Origin: Orthonyx spaldingii
Lineage: Eukaryota; Chordata; Aves; Passeriformes; Orthonychidae
DNA: 64,000 nt
Reading direction: 5' to 3'
NCBI GenBank assembly: GCA_013397795.1
Contig: VZTJ01001821.1
Location: forward strand, 228,236-292,235
The notes under the pieces were generated by a model. That model saw only the letters and a list, made by a program, of their open reading frames with translations. It did no database searches and had not been told where the DNA came from. Both the position numbers and the translations under genes were made by a program. Positions within the stretch are counted from its first letter, which is position 1. The number at the start of each line of letters is the position of its first letter. Of the stretch, positions 26,935 to 40,316 are shown one piece after another.

Positions 26935-27625
26935 GGCACAGTCAAGTGAGGTCCCTGGTGGCTCAAAAAGGGAAACTTGGCACCCATTTTAAAAAAGGAA
27001 AGAAAAGAGGACCCTGGGATTTAGCGACCTGTCAACCTCACCTCTGTGTCTGGGAAGCTCATGCAACAGATCCTCCCGGAAGCTCTGCTAAGGCACATGG
27101 ACAACAGAGAGGGGATTCAGGACAGCCAGCATGGCAGGTCCTGCCTAACCAGCCTGGTGGCCTTCTATGATGGAGTGACTACATCAGTGGGCAAGAGAAA
27201 TCCTACAGATGTCACCTGTCTGGACTTCTGTAAGGCCTTTGCCCCAAAATCCTTCCTGCTGAATTGGAGAGAGATGGATTTGGAGAAGAGAAGGTTCTGG
27301 GGACACCTTATTGTGGCCCTTCAAGGCTTATGAGAAAGAAAGGAAAAAGCACTTCCTGTTGGGATAGGCAAGGGGTGATGTTTTAAACCAAAAGAGGATA
27401 GATTTAGCTAGCTAGCAGGAAGAAATTTTTTACAATGAGAATGGTGAAACACTGGTACAGATTACCCAGAGAGGTGATAGTTGCCCTGTCCCTGGGAACA
27501 TTCAAGGGCAGGTTGGATGGGGCTCTGAGCAGCCTGATGTAGTTGAAGGAGTTCCTGCCCATAGCAGGGAGGTTGGACTAGATGACCTTAAATGTCCCTT
27601 CCTACCCAAACCATTCTTTGATTCC
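26935..27625 (+). mobile_element. Internally deleted CR1 LINE
   Basis: The 5' part encodes the start of the CR1 ORF2 reverse-transcriptase domain: SGKLMQQILPEALLRHM, DSQHG, SCLTSLVAFYDGV and TCLDFCKAF, in the family order. The usual FTKGK-like residues after DSQHG are missing, a short in-frame loss. After LNWREMDL the sequence jumps directly to the CR1 3' region (GAGAAGAGAAGGTTCTGGGG). The rest of the RT, including the YADD-type site, is therefore gone. The 3' end has the usual CR1 features: TTGGATGGGGCTCTGAGCA, GGTTGGACTAGATGACCTT and the terminal ATTCTTTGATTCC. CR1 is the dominant LINE of birds and reptiles. This copy is dead. A single internal deletion at about 27,285 explains its structure. 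Confidence 0.94.
27046..27333 (+). pseudogene. CR1 ORF2 RT fragment (truncated by deletion)
   Basis: This frame lies within the CR1 copy. About 75 codons are recognisable RT (palm and fingers region up to LDFCKAF). The remaining codons read through the deletion junction into what was 3' untranslated sequence. No catalytic aspartates of the YADD box remain, and there is no endonuclease domain, so no active product is possible. Confidence 0.85.
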
Positions 27626-30600
27626 CTGTCACTGGCAGAAATAATTTATGCAGCTGATAAGAGCAATACTGTATTGACAGCAACATTAGAAGGAAGTCTG
27701 TAAATTACGGATGGCAACACAGGCTGTCATAAAGCACTTTGCAACTTTAAATCCCCAGAAACTTGTACCAATAGTGTCCATACCTCTTTCTTCTTTTCTT
27801 CTGTAATTGAACACTGCTCTTTTGTTTAAAAAAAACCATTCTATTTAAACTGGCAAGGTCAATCCCAATATTTTGCACTACCACATGTGTCCTCTAATGG
27901 TTCAGGATATCTCAAATCCACACACTTTGTTGGTATTGGGACTGGCAAAGAAACAGTAGAAAAGTGACTGGTGGAGACTGCAGAGTGCTGGTGTGTGCAC
28001 AGAGCTGTGAATGTAGCTACCATTTCCACACGAAAGTTTTAATAATGCTTTCATTTTCTCTTAAGATTATCAGAAATTGAGGCTCATCCCTTGTGATCCC
28101 TGTGTTAATTGTGGCTGTTTATGATAATAACTTTCTTGATTATTTTGGATGATTTGAGTTCTGAGACTTTTCCCATATATATGAGTGCATCTGCATGTTT
28201 AAAGATACGAAAATTGCTCTGGTGTATTCCTGTTAAATTGCATGGTAATAACTATAACAATATCCCCCATAAATTATGACTGTGGAGACTTACCTACTTG
28301 TCCTTGCCTCAGCTAATTATATTTCACCCCCATTCACTTTTTTCATGCTGTCACTTCAAATGCATGTTTTTTGGTTCCCTAGCTCTGCAGTAGCTCTGGT
28401 GCATTCCCTGACAGCAGGGTGGGTTACAGTTACAGTGGGGAGACTTGCTGGACTAAATGAACTGAAATGAAAGATGTTTTATTCTCTTGACATACAGTCA
28501 TGCAGTAACTGTATGGAGAGCGCTCATATTTTTAATGAATCAGTCTTTCTGACACATAATTCAAGTGCCCAAAATTAGGCACATCTGGGGACAGATTCAG
28601 TGCAGAGGCAGTCCAGACAGGTCAGACATTTCATCACCTTTTTTTAAGGGCTAGTCTATGGGTGTGAAGCCCAGCATGAGGACCAGGGTCTCTGGGTTAT
28701 GCATAGGCAGGAATGGGTTGCCCAGAAGGGCAATCCTTAACATCTTGTCCCCCTTTTGAGGCATTAAACAGCTCGGAACCTGAAGGGTGGGACTGTGCTT
28801 CAATCTCTGGCCATTGTTCTCCAGAGCTCAGCTGTCCAGACCTGCACTTCCAACATGCACTGGCTTATGCTTTATGTTATATATATGTCAACGTGAGGGC
28901 ACTTGCCCCAGAAGTGACTGACATGTATTCACGTCCCTCCTCAGCCCAAAAAGATCCAAACTGTTACCCCTCAGGAGAACGACTGAACCGAGGGAGCACC
29001 CAAACTACAGCCAGCCTTCCAGCTAAATTTCTATTTATTTTTTAAAACAATTTTTTCCTTTCTAAGGCATTTATATCTCTCTAAAACACCCCATTTTCCC
29101 TTCCATGTCCTTCTTACAAAAAAAAACCAATAAAAAAATTAAAACTTCTCAAGGGAAGGATGATTTTTTTTTTTTCTCAAAACACTTCTCTGCTTGATAA
29201 ACAATGAGGTATTTCAGTCAGATTTAAACACACAGTTTCCAAAAAATGTACAAGTTATTCTGGTGACATTGTTAGTGTATCAGCCTTTCTGTTCTCTCTC
29301 TGGCTTCTTATATTGTCAGGTACTATCAGAGTACCTAAGCATCTCACGCATAAAATCAATAGCAAAAGTAAAATCTCTACAGGGGTTCATACTCTCTGGC
29401 AACGCTCCCTTCTCACTGGTAAAAAATTTTTCTTGAGTCAGGGCTTTTCTCTCGATTTTGAAGCGTGAAGAGGAAAATGTTTAACAATATATGTGGTATT
29501 TGTATCTTGTGAGCTGCACCTGCAAAAAAAGAGCCCTTAGAGGTACCAGCAGCACCTCCTGAAGCTGTCCGTGAGGTGGGCATCCATGTGCCCACCCAGC
29601 CCCACTGCCTGAGGTGACACAGGCTGGGGACAAGGACGTGGCTGCCCACAGGCCCTGCCTCAGCACAAGTGGGATCACCACCTGCAGCCAGGCTGGGTGG
29701 CCTTTGCACCACAAAGTCCCCAAAGGGGCCAGCATAACCTTCTGTGTGAGCCTCATCTGACTTCCACACATTCCCTGAAAAGTTACATTTCTGTTAAATT
29801 CAGCACTTTTATTTGTTTTTTAAGCCCTCTCTCACATCTGTCTGTCGAAGCACTTCACAAGTTGATTTGCCTCCTCCACAACTTTTTGCCATGTTTCTCT
29901 CCCTCAGGAGTCTCTTTTTTCAGGATAAATAGATGCTATTTAGTTTCTCCTCATATGGAAGCTCTTCCATACTTTGGAACATTCTCATGTCCCTTATCTA
30001 AAACTTATCACTCTCCCTCTTGTTTTACAGTGAGAGATCAGGAGGGCAATGAATTACCTCAGGTATGGTTGCACCGAGGGTTTGAGCAATGGCATAATAA
30101 TGTCTGCTCTTTCTGCTATCTTTGTTTTCATCCTTCTGTGCCCAGGGACACTGATGAAACTGCTCTTAATAATGTTGCCAATGTCATTGTAGAGTTTTCT
30201 TTTGTATTGTCATTTGTGTTGCATTTTAGAAAGGAAGAGGTATTTTTAGTAATACATGAAGCATAAAAGCAGGTGCTGCATCTTTCAGTTTCACAATTTA
30301 ACCCAAATGGCTTTCTGTGTCATTAGCTTCATGCAGTCCTGCTGAAAAGAACTATAAACTAAAATCTGGGCTAGTTTTTTTCCACATAAAATTTCCAGCA
30401 GCAGCATATGTGCTTGTCATGTAGCTGGGGCTGATCCAAGGCATGCAGAAGTGTGTTGGATGGGATTGTGCCCAAGTTCCCCCTCAGTGCTGAGCTCATG
30501 AGAGCTGCCCAGGGGCTCCTGGTTTACCTTCAGCACTGCCAGCTGCCCCAGCAGGGACAGCACAGCAGAGTCCTGTGGTATCCCAGAGGTCCCCAGCTTC

Positions 30601-33438
30601 CCACAGGATGTAGCCAGTGTTCATCCCAGCTCATTCTGGCACCAAGAGGAGCTCGTAAATCAGCACTGGATCTCAGAGTGGTGGCTGATTGCTGCCGGTG
30701 GCACTGCACTGTTGGCAGACACAGTGGGGACAGCCCTGGCTGTACTGTGACACCCCAATGTCGTTGCAAAGCAAGGACTGGCAGACCCCCATTCAGCAAA
30801 TCAAACATTGGTGGGCAGACCCACATGTTCAACAGGTCCAGGCTAAGGAAATTTGGTGCCAAAGTCATTTAGTTCCCACCCCTCCCACCCCTTGATGGAT
30901 TTTCCTCTGAGAGGCCTGTGCAGATCTCACTCTCAGGTTGTTCGTGGTGATGGCCTCTGCAAAGATGTGAGCTGACACCAGCACCCGTTTCACTTGCAGC
31001 TCCTCTTAGCTCAACCCTCCTTCGTGCTGCCCACCCTGTGCCAGCCGACATAAAATAAAACTGTAGATGCAATTTCCAGTGGGGACACTGATACGGGTTA
31101 ACCCAAATTTGGGGAATCCAAGCTAAAAGACAACTGATCCTTCAGAAACTGCAGGCTATCCACTCCTGGAAAACTAGTGTTACCATGGATTGCCCTCATT
31201 TATGCTGGGGGCAACAACCTCCTCTGACTAGGGTAACAGCTACTGGTTCTTTTATTGCTAGTCCTGGAGCAAACATATTTCAGCCTGATTAGAAAATCTG
31301 AGACATCAGTTTGTCCTGCTGATTGGCAGCTTTTGCTCCTGCAGCAAGTGCAGGATATTTCTCTGGATGCTTTGCAAGCAGTCACCTCTGAGTGCTCAGC
31401 AGAACAAACCACAGCCTCACACGCGACCCTTTCTCAACTGTGTCGCTGCTGCTGTAAGCCTGAGAAACTGTTCTCACTGTAGTCCACAAAATTCATGTGC
31501 TATCCCAACCCACAACCCATTTCCCAGTTTATTCCATGCTGCAGGACCACTAGCCTGGTCTACGTTGTGTTCCAGGAAAGGTGTGAGCAAGACTGAAGCA
31601 CTACGAGTTGCTCTTTGTCTTTGCCATAGCCATGGTGAAACGCACGTGGTGAACCAATTCAATGATCAATTTCTTTGCTTTCCCACTAACTTCCACCAGA
31701 AAAGTGTGGCCGGTTATGATGTCACAAGGTTTGAACTTGGGATCATTTACAATAGCAATGTTCATTCACTGTTACTCTGTTGAAGCAATGTCAAAAGACA
31801 AGGCTTAATTTGTGAAATGGGCCATCTGTTCCCATACAAACTGCATAATAGAATGCACAACTATTTCAATTAATACAGTAAACCATCTTTAAGCGATACG
31901 GATGATTTTGTATAAATTTTTGACTGCAGAAGGTACCATCATCCTTTGCTCCAATTACTCTTGATTTTACCTTCTTATCTTTTTATTCAAAGAAAATGAA
32001 TGACAACTTGTCTCACTGGGAGAAAAGTTTGCTCATAGATGGATCAGGAATAATTAGACCGAATGGTGCTGCAACTCCAGCAAACAAGATATCTCCATTA
32101 CAGAGAGTAATGTTGTCATTTCTTTGACCATCCTCCCATCAATCCATCCATCAACAAATTAAAGTTGGCTAAAGAGCCACTTATCTTGAGTGCTTTTTAC
32201 CCTGATTGCTGTCAATCTAGGTAAATAAACATTTTCCCTAGGCAGAGTTTACATATTTAACCATGTTTCAAGAGACAGTCCCCTTGCTACTCATATATCC
32301 AGAAAACCACGCATGTTTATTGCTGTTTCCTGACTCACCTCACCTACATATTGCAACTCCATTGAACAAGCCCTGCTCCCTCTGCCTCCCTTTGGTTTGT
32401 CTTTGAAGATGGAATGACTGGGATAAAGTTGCAAAAAACTTGCAGACTGAAAAATATCTAGAAATTAATTTTATTCCCTTTTATACCCTTGGAAGACCTG
32501 GTATCCCATGCTGGGTGCATAGCAATAATGAAACAAGGGTATGAAAGAAAGAAAGAAAATCTAAAAAGTAGAGCTTTATCCGTCAGGCTGCTTTGAGGAA
32601 TATGACAATGCTGCTGCATCTGACTTCCATCGTTTAAACCATGACACCACAGATTACTTTAGGGCTTCACAGTGCCCATAAACATGATATAAGCAGCATT
32701 TTATTTACTATCTAATAAATATGTATGTGCCAGTGAATGCACTGTTAAAGATATTACTTTCTTCCTATTGCTTATTTTTCACTTAGTTGATACAGTGTGG
32801 TTCACTCTCTGCCTGCTGCCTATCAGGCAGAGGCAAAGGAACGGCAGTCTCAGTCATTAGTGTTAATGTGTGCCTGGTGCTCTTCAAGGGACACTCATGG
32901 ACACACATGGGCACAGGAGGGTGACATTTCCCTCCCACCAAAGTCAACAGGGGCTGCTCCCAGAGCCAGCTGCTGCTGCATCCGAGTGTGACTGAGAACA
33001 AATGTGCTGCTGAGGGCAAAGCTGGAGAGCTGCTAGGGAAGCTTGAGAGGAGCTTGAAAGTTTAAGAAATATAAGGATAGCTCTTCCCACAAGTTAGAGT
33101 CACAAACAGCACTATGGCACTGCCAGATACCCTCCCGAAGCCAAAGCAGACTCCAAAGAGCATCTCCACTCTTTTACCTTCAACGTAGCTGCCATTGAAC
33201 ACCTCTCTGGTTACAGGCTTCTCTCTTTGATGCAGTTAAAGCAGAAGCAAAGGAAGGTTTGACTGTCCAAACACGGCGTGGTCCAAGTACAGAAACATCT
33301 CCTGAGACTACATCTCTGAAACAGCCATTCCAGAGTTTGGTGCACCCCTGCTCCCCACATTGCTCCCCCTGCCCCGCACGTGGTCTCTCATTGTGGAGTG
33401 GCCTCTCTTTGCTGGAGAGGTTGTGCACCCCCTGACAG
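27626..33438. other. Gene-free unique DNA with low-complexity patches
   Basis: No gene recognised. A/T-rich simple sequence lies near 29.04-29.18 kb and a short GAAA run near 32.55 kb. A plus-strand frame of 189 codons (29.7-30.27 kb) has no domain, and I read it as chance. Confidence 0.65.
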
Positions 33439-33554
33439 TTTGTGCAAGGCAGGAGATGGCACAGCTGTGCTCTGAAAGTCATCATGGCCGATGCTTTGGG
33501 AGACAAGAACTCAGTGAGGACACCTTCCCCATGGACTGCGACAGAGCAGACATG
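33439..33554 (+). CDS. Weak exon candidate, unknown product
   Basis: An open segment follows CCCCCTGACAG (possible acceptor) and ends at ACATG followed by GTAAGTGG, a good donor match. The frame reads CARQEMAQLCSESHHGRCFG and then an acidic stretch ending DCDRADM. I recognise no family. Chance occurrence of such a bounded frame in 64 kb is quite possible, and no partner exon was found. Confidence 0.12.
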
Positions 33555-36500
33555 GTAAGTGGTATAACCTTTCCTTACACCTGTCTGTCTCCCTACTGCT
33601 TGTTCTCAGGAGCTCAAGGCAGGACTCTGTTGTAACATGGTGAAAAAAGATGCAACTTTTTCACCCTTTTAATAGACATTAAGCAATAGGTGCCTGCCTT
33701 TCCTCCGCCGAAACAATTCAATTCTTCCGTCTAGAAAAATAAGGACAACCAGATGTGGGATTTATACTCCCAATAATTTAATCAAACCCTACCTCAGATT
33801 TGATTCCTCAAACACAACCTTGAAACTGGTGTAAATCTCTTCCTGCTGAGTTCAACTGAAATTCAAGGTTCCCTATCACCCCAGGAGCATCCATGCCTGC
33901 TCTACCCGATGTCCCCACCTGGGAGAGATCCTTGCACCACATCTCTGTGAGGCTGTGCACCCCTAAACACAGCATTTTTCCCATAAACATGTCCATAGGC
34001 ACAGGAGAGAGAGTCAAACATGCAGAAGCAAAGCAGTTGTTTACAGATTTGAGAGTGGGTGGAAGTGCACAGAACTGACGGAGTTTGGTTTCCCCCTCTC
34101 CAACGCTCACAGGGGACGGTGACAAAAGTTCCCACTGTAGCCAGCCATGTTGGGGATGTCCTCCAACATCTCCTGCCCTCATCCTGGAGCAGAGTCAGTG
34201 CCACACTTTGCTCAGAGGAAAACACTTCCCATCCTGAGGATCTTGACAAGATACTTGAGGTCCCTCATCGCATTCCCTGCATTTCAGTGACGAGGAGATG
34301 CCGTGGTGCTTGCCTCACACTGCGCGCCCGCTCATTAAATCTCAGCCACATCTTAGCACTGATATTCTGACCAAGCTCTTCCAATCCAAGCGTGGATGGC
34401 TCCTTGCTTGTCTCTGAAGGGACCCTCACAGGAGCTAAAGGTGAGTAAGATGGCTGATCCAATGAGGCAGGAGTGGCCTCCAACTTTTAGCGCTTGATTT
34501 CCTCATCTTAACTCTGCATAAACACCACTTCTTTGCATTTATTTATACTCAAGTTTAAGTGCCTGTGCAAATTATAGCACAGACAGCCAGAACAGAAATG
34601 AGGCATTTAAGTGGTAAATAAACACTGCCTGTGCATGGTGGTGCTTTTATAAATAATATCCCCTTTTAAGCTTTATTTTCTTCCATAGAGGAACGTCACT
34701 TTTCAGAACATCTGAACCTACAAACATCACACATCAATCTCTTTATATGCTTATTTAAAGAGCATATCAAACTATTTCTGCAAGCAAAAGGACTAAATTA
34801 TCCATGAATTCCAGATAACCATCCTTAACCCAGAAAATGTCAACAGTTTTCTGTAATAACAGTCCCAAACATGGCAGCTGTCGTGGTTGGAATGCTCCCC
34901 TTTAGGAGTGGGAAAGCCGTACATTTCTGGGAACAGTCTCACCACTGAACATGTTCTGATTTATTATCAGAATATATTCTGGTTATAAATTTGATCCTGT
35001 AGTAATTTCTGGATAGCTTTTGATGTAGCCCACTAAAATGCAAAGTAATAGAAAACCTCCCAGCTTGCTTTAGTCTTTAACTCCTGGCCTTCTTTGCATG
35101 ATCTCTGGATTTAAAGCCTCCTTCCTGATAGTTTTTATTCCAATGTTTACAATGCAGACCTATAAGCATCCACTAAATTCTACCTGTTAGGCTTATAATA
35201 ATTACTGCTCAAAACTACCTAACGAGCAGACATCCAGAGTTGTACCTGACATGTTTTAGTGACGGTGCAGGTGGTTCATGAACACCGTCTCAGCTATTGA
35301 CCTGAGTGCTGTTTCAAACAACAAATGTCCATGGTTAAATTCTGACTGATAGGAAGCACTGACTGTAGAGAAATGTGTTTCTGAGCCCCAGATTTTGGGA
35401 ACAGGTAATAACACCATACAATCTAGAGTGCTACCTTTGCTCTGAACTGTCTGTAGATCCTTCACTGCAGGTAGCAGGGAAGGGGACGTTTTTATGGTAC
35501 ATGTGCAAGTGGTAATCAAAAAATGGTCAAAATTTTCTGTCTACTCTCCAAAGGCTACCAGCTGCAAACCAGTCATGTAGCACAGTCATTCCTAGTCTTT
35601 GCTTTCAAGGAGTGAGTGGAATGTGGAAACAGTTTAGTATTTGCTGTTTCCTGGGCTCCCAGAATGCACAACCTGGTGAGGACCACCTCAGCCCAGCTTT
35701 GCTTTCCTGCCCACTCTACACTCCATATTTAGTAAAAATATGTGACATAACTCACCATGGGAAGATGATGCAGGTGTTGTAATAGCATGAAATAAGTAGT
35801 GAGGAACAAATCTGTCCAAATTGCTCAAAAAGTTGCTAAAACACTGGGGAGCTACTTTGCTTTCCAGACAGCAGGTCCCTGTGGTGAAGGCAGTGATGGT
35901 GTGTCTGTGTTGTGGCAGAGCAGTTTCTGGCTTCAGGGCAGACCCAGCCACACATGTCCCACACTGATGTCCACGCTTCTCGGCAGCCCAGGCACAGATG
36001 GGAATGGCTGTAGAGAGAGAAACACCTACTGGCTCTGCTGAGGGATGTTCCCAAGCAGTCCCCGGATGTGTTTGCAAGGTGCCATGTGGAAGCTGGTGTT
36101 GCTCAGTCCTACAAAGCCTGTTCTGTAGCTGCAGAGCAGCTGTCACTGGCCAAAACTGTCAACCTGCCAAGCGTTGGCTTTCTCTGCAGTTTTTAACAAA
36201 TATGATAGAAATGCCAATTGCAAGTTCTTTTCAGCATTCAGTGTTTGGTCTTTTTTTGTCTCTTAATCAGAATGTGGTGGTGGAATTTATTGTAGGTGCA
36301 GTTTTGCCATCATGCTGTAAGATGTAGAACTGGGAAAAAATTGAATACTGTGAGGAAAGGGCCAAGGCAAAACACATGAGCGTTACACAGGCTCCTCCTA
36401 ATGTGGTCTCTCAGAGTGGATAATAATATAAACATTCATCCATTAGAAAAAAACTACCCTTTACTGCCCCCCATTAAATACATTGGCAGTCCTATTAAAA

Positions 36501-37232
36501 TACAAGTCAGATTTGTGTTTAATGATCTTGAAAGGAAAGTAATTGCTTGAGTATTACCATTCAAATGTTCTTACAGCAGCATATAATATTTACAGTCTAA
36601 GTGCCACTTCTGAGTGCTATGTGGCACTGAAGATTGCCCAGCCTCTTCAGAGAGCCTGTGTGGCTGAGAACCAGGGTACAAAGATGATACGCTCTCTGAG
36701 CACCAGAGAGCCTGGGAGAAACAACCAAGCAATGGGCTGCGTAATTTTTCAATTTTAATAACCTCTTGAAAGGAAATAAAATCTTACAAAACCACTCCAA
36801 CTCTGTGAAGACAGGGCTTGAACACCACAAATGCACAAATGCTTGGGTGAGTTCTGCTGTTACTCAATGGAGCCAAGCTCCTTGCTCTGTAAGCACCATG
36901 TGCCAGCAGCAGGACAAAGTCAAGCTGAGACCTGTCATATTCTGCTCTACATTTTATCCCCTGACAGTGTCTTAGTCAACATCATAGATTATTGTATTTG
37001 TATTGTAGTCAACTTTTAAATATGTTTTTGTGGGAATATCCTGAAACTGAAGTTCCTTGTGACAAAGGAAGAGGGAAACATTAAAGTGAAGAGGAAGCAA
37101 AAATATTTTTATTGTATTTAATTTTACAAGTCTATCAAGAGTAAACCAGGAGAGTATTTCATAGAGCAAGAGTGCCACAAAGAATGTCAGAACCTTCTCA
37201 TTGAGGTCTGAGTCCTTTTTCACTTCTCTCAC
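33555..37232. other. Gene-free unique DNA
   Basis: No gene, transposon or RNA recognised. Short overlapping frames occur on both strands without domain features. Confidence 0.65.
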
Positions 37233-37431
37233 CTGTCTTGTCTACCAAGGTCTTGGTCCCCAAGGCTTCAAGAGAGATGGGGAAGGACTGGGCTCGGTGT
37301 CTGTATGTCACCAGTGACTCATGATAGCTGGCCCTGGAGGGCAAAACTGCTTGGCAAAGTCTGCCCCTTGCTCTGTACTTGTACAAGATAGCTGGGGAGG
37401 CCACAGCCATCACTGAGACTCCTGCACCCAC
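37233..37431 (-). CDS. Exon candidate, unknown product
   Basis: On the minus strand a T-rich tract ending CTTGCTTATAG (acceptor) precedes a 199-nt segment open in one frame. It ends AAGACAG followed by GTGAGAGA, a strong donor. The frame begins GVSVMAVASPAILYKYRARG, a hydrophobic stretch followed by basic residues. This could be the end of a membrane segment and its positive flank. It continues with HESLVTYRHRAQSFPISLEA. Codons look coding-like, with many G/C third positions. I do not recognise the protein. The next candidate upstream on this strand (40.05-40.3 kb) is not in compatible phase with it. It could be an exon of an unrecognised gene or transcript, or a chance frame. Confidence 0.25.
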
Positions 37432-40053
37432 CTATAAGCAAGATTAATTAAAAAATACTAACGAACTCAAAATATCTAGGGCATTGCCTTTTGTTGGACA
37501 TGCTGGTTCTGGGAATGACAATCCTGCCATAGTGAATTAGCTTTTACAGCCTCGGGTGCCACTGTCAGATGCCATCCCATGCAGGGAGGACAGCAGGGAT
37601 GTGATGTGAAGGGAGTAGGATGAGAGGCAGTAAGGCACCAGCACATACTAATCAAACTGATGCCATGGGCCAGATATTAATGCTAGGATTTGGAAAGGGT
37701 GTCTATAATCACTTTATTAGGTGTAATGGCTAACGTTTCTGTAAAGGAGCAGGTCATGTAGTTTATCTCCAGCACTTGGCTAACAGCTTCCTCTTTCAGG
37801 AGGTGTTATTCCCTCAGAGTGTGGGCTTGGATAAAAGCCTTTCTCCATCTCAGATACTCATGAAGTGATGGTTCAAACAGTCCAGACGCAGTGATTCCCT
37901 TTTACATTGAGATTTTTTTAGATCACTCGCACCACAGAAAAGACCTGTGTGCAGGTACAAACGTAGTTCATGTTCCTGCTGAATCCCTGGGTGATGCCAG
38001 GGGCCTTAGCAGAAGTAGGAATGAAACTTGAAATCTCTGTGAGTGCTGTGAAATACCTGTACACCTCTTTATGAGCAAACACGAGGGAAGAGGAAGGCAG
38101 AGAACCAAGAAAAGGGAAAACATTTGCAGTTTATGTAAAATCTAATAGCAAAGAAGAATGGATACGCCCTTCAAGTAACCAGGGGTACACACCTCTCTTT
38201 GAAGGCGTGACCATCATTGCAGATGTGTGTATGAATCAAACCTTTACACATGTCCATGGCAGTCTGGCTGTGTGCCATGCAGAAACAGCTTGGCAAGCCA
38301 GTTTACTGACCTAAGAACTGAAAGTCAACCCCATATCCCTCTGCAGATTAGTACATCTTTGGATCAGGATGCTTAAGGAGTCCAAAACACTAATAGTGTT
38401 TTCCCTGGATCCTCCTGAGCCTTTCACCAGTGAACTGAAAAATATGACTGTGCTGAGTGATCTGGGATTTAGCTGAGCTCCTCATTATAGTTTTCTGATT
38501 CCCTCATTAGTGAGCTTTAAACTTCAAGCTGGAACAGATCAGGTGCAATCAACAAACCCAGAAAAAAATGCACTGCTGCAATTTCAACATGGCTTCCCTC
38601 ATCTTCAGGCCAACTGAACAAAACATCTAGATGGCACAACGTGTTGCTCTTGAGAACCTGAACAAAGCTCTTGTGCTATTATTGCAGCTGGGACTGGCTG
38701 TTATTCAGGGTTGATGACCAACTGGTGGTGCTAATGCTTCATTGGATGGGAGGTGAAGAAGGGTTCATCACCTCTCACTAAATATGTACATTCATTATAC
38801 AAACCCTCTGCAAATTACAAAGCAGCTGTCACCAGCCTTGCAATTAAAGGATCCAGCTTGAGTCCCAAAAGTCACTTGTAAAAAACAGTTACACATGTGT
38901 ATTCCCAAATTTCATATGGCAGCACTTGGATCATGAGATCTGCAAGGAGCAGTCTCTTGCTTAGAGCACCCAACAGTCCTTAGTCCCTTAGTCCCTATAA
39001 TACACTTTTGTGTGGTTTTTGTGTCTGTAAAATGTTTATTGCCCGGGTAGGGGTTTAGAAATTAACTTGTTTGCACAAAACTATGAAACAATAAAACATC
39101 AAGTGAGACAAGCCTGAGTCTGAGGGAGAGTTGGCCACAGTCAGAGCCAATGAGCCTGGCTGGTAAAGCATAGTCCAAGCCTTGGTGGATGTAGAAGGCT
39201 CTGGAGCCAAGTGTCACTCCGTGTTGCAGGCAGCACAGTCATTGACTGAAACAGAAATAGACTCCAAGAGCTGCAGGAGTGTGAAAATGAAAAGAGAATC
39301 CTGTTACTTTCATTTATTCAAGGAAGTGATACTCCTAAAAAAGGCAAGGTGCCGTCATTCATATTTGGTGGAGGCTGTTTTTGCTCTTAGAGGTTTGTAT
39401 TTGGTGCCATTTTACAACTCTGTCCCCTGGGTGTTGCGCTGAAAGTCACCTGTTACAAGCAGGTCAGTGACAAGTTGTATGAAGGATTGTCCTGAAAGGA
39501 GAACGGAGGAACTGAGTCATTTTCTTTTGCAGCAGGCAGACTGCAAGAGGAATACCCCTTTTCACACCAGCTCGGACCTGTGAGGACACTTTCTTGGAGA
39601 GACTGAACGCAAGCTTCTCAGAGTAACGGTGAGGGGTGGAAGAGGGGAGCTGCAGTGCGATACGGTGACAGGCGACTCGTGATACACCAGGTGATTGCAG
39701 TCCTCTCTTCCCACTGTGTTTACTCACTCCCTGAAATCATCTTCCTCTGATAGCTCTTGAATCTTGGGAGCAGTGAGGTATCCCTGGGACGGGCAGGAGG
39801 AGGCAGGCAAAGGGATGCCCACCCTGTGCACTCCCAGCACTGCACTCCCATCCCACCCACAGAATTTGGTGTGGTGTCTGGAGAATATTCACACGTGGCA
39901 TTTCCAGTGATATAGCTAGGAATTACTGTGACTAATAAGAAACTGGCCTTTTTTCACATTTTCTCCAGCAATCACATTTTAATGCTATGAAACAACCTAT
40001 TGGGATACTTCGGCCATTAATGCCAAACATCCCCCTGATGAGCATGGTCTCAC
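37432..40053. other. Gene-free unique DNA
   Basis: No gene recognised. A minus-strand frame at 39.46-39.73 kb has basic, CpG-containing codons but lacks convincing splice sites, so it was not called. Confidence 0.6.
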
Positions 40054-40316
40054 CTTCCTGTGGTGGATAAATTGATGACCATTTTTTGGAGTTCAGGGGA
40101 GTACCAGTGCAGTCTGTGAAGTCTTATCTCATAAAACATAGATGTATAAATTCTTCTGCTCCTGTTGAGTAAAATGTCTGCAGGTACCACGCAAGGTCCT
40201 CTAAGGTCAAGCTCAGGCAGGGCTCCTGCTCTCCATAGGAACAGGCAGCGCAGCAGCCCAGGGGATGCTGTCCCACCAATAAAGGCAGCCAAAGCAAAGA
40301 GGACCCTGAACTTCAC
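40054..40316 (-). CDS. Weak exon candidate, unknown product
   Basis: A minus-strand segment is open for 87 codons after CATCAGTAG (weak acceptor with no real pyrimidine tract) and ends GGAAG followed by GTGAGACC, a good donor. It starts with a hydrophobic stretch (FRVLFALAAFIGGTASPGLL) and later reads YTSMFYEIRLHRLHWYSPEL. No family is recognised. Its phase does not join to the 37.2-37.4 kb candidate. Better internal acceptors exist, so if it is real the exon may be shorter. Confidence 0.13.

Noticed and set aside
29697..30266. Plus-strand frame of 189 codons, and resemblance of 29.94-30.2 kb to antisense CR1-like text
   Set aside because: No protein domain. The CR1 resemblance (CTCCTCATATGGAAG and similar words) lacks a second firm anchor, so neither was called.
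39464..39727. Minus-strand 87-codon basic frame
   Set aside because: CpG-containing and coding-like in places, but with no acceptor or donor near its ends and no known family.
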